Below the pieces are notes generated by a model. That model did no database searches. It was given only the letters and a program-made list of their open reading frames with translations, and was not told the DNA's origin. The position numbers and the translations under genes were made by a program. Source: Bacteroidota bacterium (GTDB lineage Bacteria; Bacteroidota; Bacteroidia; Flavobacteriales_D; Crocinitomicaceae). From it: 64,000 bases of DNA. The DNA lies in contig JACPUU010000004.1 of NCBI GenBank assembly GCA_016192075.1, forward strand, positions 62,001 to 126,000, written 5' to 3'. Positions 1 to 7,839 of this stretch are shown here, piece after piece (position 1 is the stretch's first letter; each line of letters starts with the position of its first letter).

Positions 1-204
1 GATGAGAAATTTACCGGCAAAATCGGTAGCGGCATATCCTTTTTGTTGTTCGCCCTGAAAGACGATAACTTTGACAAAGGGGAGTGGTTCGCCTGTTGTT
101 TTATCAGTAACCGTTCCTTTGATCGAACCAGTTCCGGTTTGGGCAAAAACGAAACCAACTGACAACAAGAATGTTGTGATTACTAATCGGAGGTTTTTCA
201 GCAT
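1..204 (-). CDS. N-terminal fragment of a secreted carboxypeptidase-regulatory-like domain protein
   Basis: The reverse strand reads from an ATG at 204 for 68 codons without a stop and runs off the left edge, so only the N-terminus is present. It starts with MLKNLRLVITTFLLSVGFVFA, a normal signal peptide. A segment beginning GSIKGTVTDKTTGEPLPFVKV then follows, which matches the start of a carboxypeptidase-regulatory-like (CarboxypepD_reg) beta-sandwich. In Bacteroidota this module usually opens TonB-dependent receptors or other large cell-envelope proteins, but the part that would decide between them lies outside the window. The domain call rests on the visible motif; the full-length function is unknown. 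Confidence 0.75.
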   Translation of the reverse strand, partial: MLKNLRLVITTFLLSVGFVFAQTGTGSIKGTVTDKTTGEPLPFVKVIVFQGEQQKGYAATDFAGKFLI

Positions 205-375
205 AAGTAAGCGTATTTGTTAAATATTCCTAAAATACAATAGCCGGTAAATATAGCTAAATAATAATTGGACGACCAAAAAAAAATAACAAATTCTTAA
301 CGATCAAAATCCATTGTCAAAATTAGGGACTGAATAAGAAAGTTTAAAGCGAAAAAGAGAACAATTGAGACGTAA

Positions 376-669
376 TTATACCAGTCTATTATTCTTCATT
401 GGTTTGCCTTTCTGGCGACGTTTTGCATTGCGGGCTGCGCGCTTCATGCGTTTGCGGGTTTCTTTATCCTGGTTGTTCCAGTGTTTTTTACCAGAACGTT
501 TGCGGGAACTGTAGCTGCTTTTGAGACCTTTACTCTTTCTGCCAGAGCCTCCGCCGGATTTTACGGTTTTGGCTCCCTTGTCCTGATTATAGGCAACAGG
601 TGGAACAAGGGTAAACGATGCAATAATTATTACTAATTTCGTTATAGAAGAGAGTAGCTTCCGTTTCAT
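376..669 (-). CDS. Small secreted lysine/arginine-rich protein, unknown function
   Basis: 97 residues. Residues 1-27 form a signal peptide (two lysines/arginines, then LVIIIASFTLVPPVA). The rest is strongly basic, with a Gly/Ser patch (SGGGSGRKS) and a C-terminal half rich in K and R (KETRKRMKRAARNAKRRQKG). No catalytic motif or cysteine is visible. The composition suggests a secreted polycation that could bind nucleic acid, LPS or surface polymer, which is inference only. Its start codon overlaps the start codon of the divergent gene at 668 by two bases, so the two genes cannot have separate promoters between them. I do not recognise the family. Confidence 0.55.
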   Translation of the reverse strand: MKRKLLSSITKLVIIIASFTLVPPVAYNQDKGAKTVKSGGGSGRKSKGLKSSYSSRKRSGKKHWNNQDKETRKRMKRAARNAKRRQKGKPMKNNRLV

Positions 670-1102
670 GTCTCAAATATATTCAAGAAATATTATCTCA
701 GGGTTGGTTTTGTGCGCTTTTTTGACAAATTCGTGCAAAGAAGAAAAGTACCCCATTCCAAATGTTCCTGTGAATGTAACGATAAATCTTGATTTGCCGT
801 CTTATCAGGCATTGAATTCTCCCGGTGGTTATGCATATGTTAACGGGGGCTCCAGGGGATTAGTCGTTTATCGTAATTTTGATGAGTTTGTTGCGCTTGA
901 TCGGCACTCAACCTATAATTCAGATGATGACTGTGCAATTGTCAGCGTAAATCCTGACAACATTTTTGAACTCATTGATACCTGTTCTGGTTCACGCTTC
1001 AGCATTATAAATGGTGCGGTTATTGAAGGGCCTGCCAAATTCGGACTGAAGCGTTACACCTCCTACTGGGATGGTGCTTACACCGTAAATATTTATAACT
1101 AA
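668..1102 (+). CDS. Rieske-like fold lipoprotein lacking the [2Fe-2S] ligands
   Basis: 144 residues with a hydrophobic N-terminus ending in a weak lipobox (LTNSC, Cys23). The body looks like a small Rieske domain. A TCSGSRFSI...GAVIEGPAKFGLKRY segment (residues 105-130) aligns with the usual CPCHGSxF...GxvxxGPAxxpLxxY second half. The first CxH pair is replaced by DRHSTYN (only His80 remains), and the second motif keeps Cys106 but loses its histidine. It therefore should not hold a Rieske cluster. Ligand-free Rieske-fold lipoproteins occur in Bacteroidota, and their role is unknown to me. The start codon overlaps that of the divergent basic protein. A strong hairpin terminator follows the stop codon directly. 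Confidence 0.6.
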   Translation: MSQIYSRNIISGLVLCAFLTNSCKEEKYPIPNVPVNVTINLDLPSYQALNSPGGYAYVNGGSRGLVVYRNFDEFVALDRHSTYNSDDDCAIVSVNPDNIFELIDTCSGSRFSIINGAVIEGPAKFGLKRYTSYWDGAYTVNIYN

Positions 1103-1103
1103 A

Positions 1104-1133
1104 AAAAGCTCCCCGTTTACCGGAGAGCTTTTC
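1104..1133. terminator. Bidirectional intrinsic terminator
   Basis: Inverted repeat AAAGCTCCCCG / CGGAGAGCTTT with a loop of about four bases. It is flanked by A-runs on the left and T-runs on the right. It lies between the convergent lipoprotein gene (stop at 1102) and ahcY (stop at 1161). Confidence 0.8.
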
Positions 1134-1160
1134 AATTAATTCAGTTCTAAAAGCAGACTG

Positions 1161-2474
1161 CTAGTATCTGTAATGGTCTGATTTGAAAGGACCGTTTACC
1201 GTAACTCCAATATAGTTTGCCTGTTCTTCAGATAATTTTTCAAGCTCAACACCAATTTTAGCAAGGTGTAAGCTGGCTACTTTTTCATCCAGGTGTTTTG
1301 GCAAAGTATAAACGTCGTTTTTATAGTTGGCAGAATTTTTCCAAAGTTCAAGTTGTGCCAGTGTCTGGTTTGTAAATGAGTTTGACATTACAAAAGACGG
1401 GTGACCTGTAGCACAGCCAAGGTTTACCAGGCGGCCTTCAGCCAGCACAATGATGTCTTTACCGTTGAGTGTGTAAAGATCAACCTGTGGTTTAATTTCC
1501 ACTTTTGTTTTGCCGTGGTTTTTATTTAACCAGGCCATATCAATTTCATTGTCAAAGTGACCAATGTTGCAAACTATGGCTTTGTCTTTCATTTTTTCAA
1601 AATGACGACCTACCACAATGTTTTTGTTACCTGTTGCTGTTACAATGATATCAGCCTCCAATACGGCTTTGTCCATTGGTTTAACTTCAAATCCGTCCAT
1701 TGCAGCCTGCAGCGCACAGATTGGGTCAATTTCAGTAACAATAACACGTGCACCAGATCCTTTTAACGATGCAGCAGATCCTTTTCCAACATCACCATAA
1801 CCGGCAACAACGGCAACTTTACCTGCCATCATAATATCGGTTGCACGACGGATAGCATCTACCAGCGATTCTTTACAGCCGTATTTATTGTCAAATTTAG
1901 ATTTGGTAACAGAGTCGTTTACGTTAATTGCCGGCATAACCAGCGTTCCGTTTTTAACGCGCTCATACAATCTGTGAACACCGGTTGTGGTTTCTTCAGA
2001 AAGGCCTTTGATGTCTTTGGTAAGTTCAGGATAACGGTCAAAAACCATATTGGTGAGGTCACCGCCGTCGTCAAGAATCATATTCAGTGGTTTGCCATCT
2101 TCAAACGCAAAAAGTGTCTGCTCAATGCACCAGTCAAATTCCTGTTCGTTCATTCCTTTCCAGGCAAATACAGGGATTCCGGCAGCAGCTATAGCCGCAG
2201 CAGCCTGATCTTGCGTAGAGAAGATGTTGCACGATGACCAGCTCACTTCAGCCCCCAGTTCAATTAATGTTTCGATCAGAACAGCGGTTTGAATTGTCAT
2301 GTGAAGGCAACCGGCAATGCGGGCGCCTTTCAGCGGTTTTGAATTTCCGTATTCAGCACGCAGCGCCATCAGACCAGGCATTTCAGCTTCAGCCAGGCGA
2401 ATTTCTTTTCTTCCCCATTCTGCAAGGCTAATATCCTTCACCTTGTGTTTCAACTTTTGTTGTGTATCGCTCAT
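1161..2474 (-). CDS. ahcY: S-adenosylhomocysteine hydrolase
   Basis: Converts S-adenosylhomocysteine to adenosine and homocysteine in the cytosol, relieving product inhibition of methyltransferases. The protein shows the family hallmarks: an N-terminal catalytic half ([28 protein letters not shown]), the NAD-binding [10 protein letters not shown] motif near residue 220, and the C-terminal SDHYRY tail. I place the start at 2474 ([14 protein letters not shown], 437 residues). The frame stays open to 2507, but the 11 added residues ([11 protein letters not shown]) are not typical of the family. Its stop faces the terminator at 1104-1133. It is monocistronic, with a divergent phosphopantetheinyl transferase upstream. 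Length and motifs are normal and there is no sign of transfer. Confidence 0.97.
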   Translation of the reverse strand: MSDTQQKLKHKVKDISLAEWGRKEIRLAEAEMPGLMALRAEYGNSKPLKGARIAGCLHMTIQTAVLIETLIELGAEVSWSSCNIFSTQDQAAAAIAAAGIPVFAWKGMNEQEFDWCIEQTLFAFEDGKPLNMILDDGGDLTNMVFDRYPELTKDIKGLSEETTTGVHRLYERVKNGTLVMPAINVNDSVTKSKFDNKYGCKESLVDAIRRATDIMMAGKVAVVAGYGDVGKGSAASLKGSGARVIVTEIDPICALQAAMDGFEVKPMDKAVLEADIIVTATGNKNIVVGRHFEKMKDKAIVCNIGHFDNEIDMAWLNKNHGKTKVEIKPQVDLYTLNGKDIIVLAEGRLVNLGCATGHPSFVMSNSFTNQTLAQLELWKNSANYKNDVYTLPKHLDEKVASLHLAKIGVELEKLSEEQANYIGVTVNGPFKSDHYRY

Positions 2475-2547
2475 TTTTAGTATAAGTTTCTTTATAACGA
2501 ACCGCAAAAATACAAAACTCCTTTTTAATTTGCACTATATTTGAAAC

Positions 2548-3195
2548 TTGACAGGTCAGGTTGAACATATTAATAGTTCCGGAGCAGGTATTATCAAGCT
2601 TTTGAGATATTCTGAAACAGACCTCAGCGAGGTTCAGTTAAACCGGTTTACAGCATCTGAGCTGCAGAAGTACAACGCTTTTAAATCAGTCAAACGCAAA
2701 TCAGAATTTTATTATGTGCGGGTGTTGTGGGAGGCGTTTGGAATTGACCAGGTAATTGAATATGATTTGCTTGGCAGGCCTTTTCTGAAGAATGGATTTA
2801 TCAGCATTTCACATTCGCACGATTTGATTCTGATTGCCTATGATCCGGATCATCCTGTTGGAATAGATGTTGAATATTACAGCCCTAAAATACGCGAGGT
2901 ACATGCTAAATACATCTCAGTACCTGACCGTGATCTGATCAATGTGAATTCAGACCGTGATCTGACCATTGTCTGGAGTATTAAAGAAGCGGTTTATAAA
3001 ATGGAGCGCCTGGAGGGGTTAAGTTTTAAAGAACACATTCACGTTTCAATACGTGAAAATGAAGCCTGGGTAGATGTCATTAAGGATAAGGAGCGGCATC
3101 AGTATCGCTTTAGCTATATAGACCGGCAGAATTATATTATCACATTTTGCTCCAGGGCCTATCTGAACCATACTTTACCCCAGGTTGGATGTTAA
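2548..3195 (+). CDS. 4'-phosphopantetheinyl transferase superfamily protein
   Basis: Transfers the 4'-phosphopantetheine arm of CoA to a serine of an acyl or peptidyl carrier protein, in the cytosol. Motifs seen: SISHSHDLILIAY, then GIDVE (the Mg-binding Asp/Glu) and WSIKEAVYK (the second acidic cluster), as in Sfp/AcpT-type enzymes. Length is about 210 residues. The start is uncertain. The frame opens with TTG at 2548 and no ATG occurs in the N-terminal half; another in-frame TTG lies near 2602. A TATATTTG element at 2536-2543 looks like a Bacteroidetes -7 box. It would place the transcript start at or after the first TTG, so the later start is possible. It is divergent from ahcY. Whether it serves fatty-acid ACP or a secondary pathway cannot be told from context. 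Confidence 0.88.
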   Translation: MTGQVEHINSSGAGIIKLLRYSETDLSEVQLNRFTASELQKYNAFKSVKRKSEFYYVRVLWEAFGIDQVIEYDLLGRPFLKNGFISISHSHDLILIAYDPDHPVGIDVEYYSPKIREVHAKYISVPDRDLINVNSDRDLTIVWSIKEAVYKMERLEGLSFKEHIHVSIRENEAWVDVIKDKERHQYRFSYIDRQNYIITFCSRAYLNHTLPQVGC

Positions 3196-3265
3196 AAAAG
3201 GGTGGTATTCAAACAACTTTTTGTAGCTTTCAACCGTATTAAAAGATTTGAGATAAACTACTTAA

Positions 3266-4480
3266 ATGCCCTTTCTGGTCAACCGGATACGATTATTTTT
3301 TGGATTGCTCTTAGTGGCAGGTATGCCTTTTGCAGGTAATGCGGCATGGGTTCAGAAAGCTTCTTTTGGCGGCGATGCCAGGCACCGGTGTACCGGTTTT
3401 TCAATTGGTACCAGGGGATATATTGGCGGAGGCCACACCAATTCCGGAACGTTGGCTTACTTTAAAGATTACTGGGAATATGATCCGGCAACCAATTGCT
3501 GGACTCAGATTGCTGATTTTGGCGGTGGGTACCGCTATCATTCAACCGCATTTTCAATTGGTAATTATGCCTACGTAGGCTTAGGCGAAAACGAGTCAGG
3601 AGCCTATGAAAATGATTTCTGGAAATACATACCGCTCATCAATACCTGGGCCCAGGTGGCACCATTTCCCGGTGCTGAACGGCGTGGGGCCTGTGCGTTT
3701 ACAGCAGACAATCTGGGATACGTGGGCACTGGTCAAACCGAAGCCGGATATGCAGCTGATTTTTACGTATACAATCCGGCAACAAACAATTGGGATACCA
3801 TTGCCGATTTTGCCGGTGAGGCCAGGAGTTCAGCCGTTGCATTTGCATTTAACGGAAAAGGATATGTAGGCACCGGTCACGTATTTGGTGATGACCGGAA
3901 TGACTTTTTTGAATACGATCCGGCAACGGACACCTGGACACAAAAAGCAGATGCCGGACCAATAGCAAGACAAGATGCGACTGCTTTTGTAGTGAACGGA
4001 GAGGGTTATGTAGGAACAGGTAATAATACGGAAGGAACAGAGAATTTTGGAGATTTCTGGAAATACAGTTTTGAATCAGACACCTGGACAGAGGCAGCCG
4101 GATTTGATGGTCAAAGCCGGCGCTACATGGTTTCATTTGTAATAGGCAATGTGGCCTACTGTGGTACGGGCACAAACGGCACAAATCTGCGTGATTTCTG
4201 GGCTTTTTATCCGCTGCTGGGTCAGGCTGAAAATGCGAAGCCGGTTAACCCTGGTGTATTTCCAAATCCGGCGGCTGATTTTATACAGACAACCTTGTTT
4301 GACGGTGAAAGCATGGATCAGTTAATATTGGCTGATATGAGTGGCCGTGTTGTTTTTTCAGAAACAGTTACTGCCGGATCAGTAATTCCGCTCAACAGTG
4401 TTTCAGAAGGTACTTACCTGCTTTTAATGCTCCGGCAAAATGAAATTATACATACCACAAAACTGGAAATCAAACGGTGA
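3266..4480 (+). CDS. Secreted Kelch-repeat beta-propeller protein with T9SS sorting domain
   Basis: 404 residues. A signal peptide (LFFGLLLVAGMPFAGNAA) is followed by about six Kelch repeats with the pattern YDPATNxW plus GxxxYxGxG, spaced 45-55 residues apart. These form a propeller resembling the galactose-oxidase central domain. Residues from about 330 carry a type A C-terminal sorting domain (FPNPAADF ... VSEGTYLLLM ... TTKLEIKR). The protein is therefore expected to be exported by Sec, then moved across the outer membrane by the type IX secretion system and anchored or released there. No catalytic copper ligands are evident, so an adhesion or binding role is more likely than oxidase activity. 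Its stop codon overlaps the GTG start of the next gene (GTGA), which suggests translational coupling to the GGGP synthase gene. Confidence 0.88.
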   Translation: MPFLVNRIRLFFGLLLVAGMPFAGNAAWVQKASFGGDARHRCTGFSIGTRGYIGGGHTNSGTLAYFKDYWEYDPATNCWTQIADFGGGYRYHSTAFSIGNYAYVGLGENESGAYENDFWKYIPLINTWAQVAPFPGAERRGACAFTADNLGYVGTGQTEAGYAADFYVYNPATNNWDTIADFAGEARSSAVAFAFNGKGYVGTGHVFGDDRNDFFEYDPATDTWTQKADAGPIARQDATAFVVNGEGYVGTGNNTEGTENFGDFWKYSFESDTWTEAAGFDGQSRRYMVSFVIGNVAYCGTGTNGTNLRDFWAFYPLLGQAENAKPVNPGVFPNPAADFIQTTLFDGESMDQLILADMSGRVVFSETVTAGSVIPLNSVSEGTYLLLMLRQNEIIHTTKLEIKR

Positions 4481-5211
4481 AAATTATAACACAAATAGCA
4501 AACAACAGACAGCGGAATCTGGCTGTTCTTATTGATCCGGATAAAAACAAAGATGCACGGCTGTTAGTTAAACTGCTGCAAAAAATTGATGCATTAAAAC
4601 CTGCCTTTATTTTTGTGGGTGGCAGCACGGTAGATGCGTCCACGTTTAACCAGTGTATTGAGGTCATCAAAAAAAATACCGCTATACCCGTGGTAATTTT
4701 TCCCGGTTCACACAACCAGATTCATGAAAAGGCAGATGCTATTTTATTTCTTTCACTGATATCGGGCCGCAATCCTGACTATTTAATCGGGCATCATGTA
4801 GAAGCGGCTCACCTGTTAAAGAATATGAAGCTGGAGGTTATACCAACCGGTTACCTGCTCATAGATGGCGGAAAAAATTCATCTGTTCAATACGTGAGTC
4901 AAACTACTCCAATTCCGGCTGACCAGGAATCGATTGCGGTAAAAACAGCCATAGCCGGAGAGTTACTGGGAATGAAAACCATTTTTCTGGATGCAGGCAG
5001 CGGCGCATTAAACCCGGTTCCTGCGCAAATGATTCAGGCAGTAAAAAAAAATACGTCACTGCCATTGATTGTGGGTGGTGGTTTACGAAGTGCTGCTGAT
5101 GTAGAAGCTGCATTTAATGCCGGTGCTGATGTGGTGGTGGTGGGCAATAAAATTGAAGAAGACATGGATTTTTTGCTTGAGCTTATGCTGGTTCAGAAAA
5201 AACAAAATTGA
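4477..5211 (+). CDS. Geranylgeranylglyceryl phosphate synthase family protein (PcrB/GGGPS)
   Basis: A TIM-barrel prenyltransferase family that joins a polyprenyl diphosphate to sn-glycerol-1-phosphate. Seen in the 244 residues: LAVLIDPDK at strand 1, FVGGSTVD, VIFPGSHNQI, PTGYLLIDGG, and the phosphate-binding GGGLRSAADVEAAFNAGADVVVVG. These match group II GGGPS proteins, a group known in Bacteroidetes as well as Archaea. The GTG start at 4477 overlaps the stop of the Kelch gene by 4 bp. Enzymes of this kind make archaeal-type ether-lipid precursors. What the product is used for in Bacteroidota is not settled, and no G1P dehydrogenase is visible in the window. Confidence 0.93.
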   Translation: MKIITQIANNRQRNLAVLIDPDKNKDARLLVKLLQKIDALKPAFIFVGGSTVDASTFNQCIEVIKKNTAIPVVIFPGSHNQIHEKADAILFLSLISGRNPDYLIGHHVEAAHLLKNMKLEVIPTGYLLIDGGKNSSVQYVSQTTPIPADQESIAVKTAIAGELLGMKTIFLDAGSGALNPVPAQMIQAVKKNTSLPLIVGGGLRSAADVEAAFNAGADVVVVGNKIEEDMDFLLELMLVQKKQN

Positions 5212-5232
5212 GTGTAATTGTTAGTACATGTT

Positions 5233-7839
5233 ATGAAAAAACTGCCAGGTATTTTTTTGCTGATTTCAGGAGCTGCTGCTTTTGGACAGCAATTGCCTGT
5301 GCCGTTTTCTGACCAGGTATCAGGCATTTATACCAGTGACATTTCACTCAGTTTGTCTCACTCCGTGCCAGGTGTTACTATTTTTTATACGCTGAACGGG
5401 AATGAGCCAACACCGTCAGATTATGTTTACTCAGAACCTGTTTTGTTGCAGAACCGTGAAGGAGATCCAAATTCCTATTCAACAATCCCTACTAATCCGT
5501 CATTCAATTATCCGGTTGGTGCATATGATCTTGACCGAGCCAACGATCGTGGCTGGTTACCACCGTTTGGTGAAGTGTATAAAATTAATGTGATCCGGTA
5601 CCGCGCATTTAAACCCGGATATGCCCCTAGTGAAACGGTAACACAAACATTTATGATTGATCCGCTGGGAGCTGACAGGTATGGTTTTCCGGTTTTATCA
5701 CTGGTCGTTGACAGTACCGATTTGTTTTCAGACGAAAGCGGCATTTATGTTTACGGCAATCACCCGGACGGCAATTATTCTCAAAAAGGTGTGGCCTGGG
5801 AACGGGTAGCCAATTTTGAGTTGTTTAATGATGCCGGTTTGCTGGTTCTTGATCAGAAAGTGCGGACGCGGATTCACGGTGGCGGCTCGCGTTCATCGTG
5901 CAAAAAAAATCTGCGGTTGTATGGTGAAACAGATTCCACATCCAATTTTAATTACCCGTTTTTTGAGAATTATGCCTTGCAGCAATACAAACGAATTATT
6001 CTGCGCGGCGGCGGACACAGCCCATCCTGCTTTCCAAGAGATGATCTGGCTAACATGATTACCGACGGCCTTTCGGTTGATCAGCAGCACGTGCGGCACA
6101 TTGTACTTTTTATAAATGGAGAGTACTGGGGAATTCACACCATCAAAGAACGGATTGATAATTATTTTATTCAAAACCGGTATGGGGTAGATGACAATGA
6201 AATTACAATACTCGACCAGGAGTATGACATTCAGGGAAACGGTCACCAGGTTGATGCGGATGAAATGTCAAGTCTTGAAGATTTTATCATAACCAGTGAT
6301 ATGTCGCTGGATGAAAATTACCAATATGTCCTCGAAAAAATAGACGTAGATAATTACATTGACTACATGTGTTCTGAAATTTTTCTGAGCAATGTCGACT
6401 GGGTTTATTCAAATGTTGTGATCTGGCGAAAAACAGGTCCGTTTAATCCAACCAAAGAAAAACCACACGACGGAAAATTCCGTTGGGTTTTCTATGATTT
6501 TGACGGTGCATTTGGCGGTGATTGTTCACAGGCTTATTATACGGTAAATACGCTCAATGCAGCAACCATTGCCAGCGGAACTTTTGCATCATACACCCGC
6601 TTTTTCAGGGGGCTGCTCGATAACATGACCTTCCGGAAAAAATTCGTAAACCGCATGTGTGATTTGCTTAATTCACAGTACCGGAAAAACCGGGTGCAGC
6701 AAAAAGTAACAGAGATATACGACGCACTTACACCATCTATGCAAGAGAATGTGGAGCGCTGGCGGTATCCGTCTACGGCAACCACACTTTACACCCGTCA
6801 ATCTGAAACACCGTCACTCACACAATGGAATCTGAATTTTTATTACCTCGCTGTTTTTGCTGATCGCAGGCAGCGAAAAGTGCGTGATCACATGATGGTC
6901 AAATGGGGATACCCGGATTCAAGTCTGGTTACAGTCAATGTGAATGATCAGGCCATGGGCATGGTGCAGGTAAATACACTTTTGGTGAATGAAAATCTGC
7001 CGGCAGTTGATGCAAGTATTTACCCGTGGAATGGATATTACATGAACTCCGTTGAGTTACCTATAACCGCTGTGGCCAAACCGGGTTATCGGTTTGTAGA
7101 ATGGCTTGAAACCGGTAATACAGCTGAAACAGTAGTTTGGAATCCAAACGGTGATTCTACATTTACCGCCGTTTTTGAAACAGATGATTTGTATCAGCCC
7201 GTTGTAATTAATGAACTGATGCCATCCAATTCAACCTACCTGGCCGACAATTTTGGAGAATACGATGATTGGCTGGAATTGTATAATCCAAATCAAAAAA
7301 CACTGAATTTGTCGGGCTGTAAATTTGAATGGAATTCGTTAAGCTGGACCATTCCAAACGGAACCGAAATTGCTGCCAACGGGTATTTACTTTTTTGGTT
7401 TGATGCAACCATTTACCAGGGCTTAAATCACACTGCCGGAAAAATTCCAAATGCAGTTTCAACCATCTACCTTAAATCAGCAGATGATGTAATTCTTGAT
7501 TCCCTGTTGTACCCTGCCACCAGCAGCAACTATTCGTTCGGGCGCTATCCAAATGGCAGTTCAGCATACACCATTTTTGAATACCCTACCCCAAATGCCA
7601 ATAATGACATCAGTGCGGTTGATGACTATACCGTATCACATGTTGCTGCATACCCAAACCCGACCGGTGAAAAATTGTACTTATCCAAAGCAGTTGATTT
7701 TACCGTTTATGATTTATACGGCAGGCAAATGTGCAGCGGTTTAAATCAGAATTTTGTAGATGTTTCTGATCTCAATCAGGGAATTTATTTACTTGTTACT
7801 TCCAAAAAAGAAGTGATCAAATTTGTTGTGAAAAAATGA
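5233..7839 (+). CDS. Secreted CotH-kinase protein with lamin-tail domain and T9SS sorting domain
   Basis: I use the ATG at 5233 (MKKLPGIFLLISGAAAFG, a clean signal peptide) rather than the TTG at 5218; about 868 residues. Domain order: a chitobiase-like beta-sandwich (FTLNGNEPTPS type, about 20-150), a CotH protein-kinase-like domain (about 160-560, with RIHGGGSR, an FINGEYWG-IHTIKERID segment and WVFYDFDGAFGG carrying the putative metal-binding Asp pair), an InlB-like beta repeat (about 560-650), and a lamin-tail domain (INELMPSNS...DDWLELYNPN, about 660-760). It ends in a T9SS tail (AAYPNPTGEKLYLS...). CotH kinases phosphorylate secreted or coat proteins in Bacillus, and in Bacteroidota this architecture is common on exported proteins of unknown substrate. 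It is followed by the FG-GAP gene with a 4-bp ATGA overlap. Confidence 0.9.
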   Translation: MKKLPGIFLLISGAAAFGQQLPVPFSDQVSGIYTSDISLSLSHSVPGVTIFYTLNGNEPTPSDYVYSEPVLLQNREGDPNSYSTIPTNPSFNYPVGAYDLDRANDRGWLPPFGEVYKINVIRYRAFKPGYAPSETVTQTFMIDPLGADRYGFPVLSLVVDSTDLFSDESGIYVYGNHPDGNYSQKGVAWERVANFELFNDAGLLVLDQKVRTRIHGGGSRSSCKKNLRLYGETDSTSNFNYPFFENYALQQYKRIILRGGGHSPSCFPRDDLANMITDGLSVDQQHVRHIVLFINGEYWGIHTIKERIDNYFIQNRYGVDDNEITILDQEYDIQGNGHQVDADEMSSLEDFIITSDMSLDENYQYVLEKIDVDNYIDYMCSEIFLSNVDWVYSNVVIWRKTGPFNPTKEKPHDGKFRWVFYDFDGAFGGDCSQAYYTVNTLNAATIASGTFASYTRFFRGLLDNMTFRKKFVNRMCDLLNSQYRKNRVQQKVTEIYDALTPSMQENVERWRYPSTATTLYTRQSETPSLTQWNLNFYYLAVFADRRQRKVRDHMMVKWGYPDSSLVTVNVNDQAMGMVQVNTLLVNENLPAVDASIYPWNGYYMNSVELPITAVAKPGYRFVEWLETGNTAETVVWNPNGDSTFTAVFETDDLYQPVVINELMPSNSTYLADNFGEYDDWLELYNPNQKTLNLSGCKFEWNSLSWTIPNGTEIAANGYLLFWFDATIYQGLNHTAGKIPNAVSTIYLKSADDVILDSLLYPATSSNYSFGRYPNGSSAYTIFEYPTPNANNDISAVDDYTVSHVAAYPNPTGEKLYLSKAVDFTVYDLYGRQMCSGLNQNFVDVSDLNQGIYLLVTSKKEVIKFVVKK

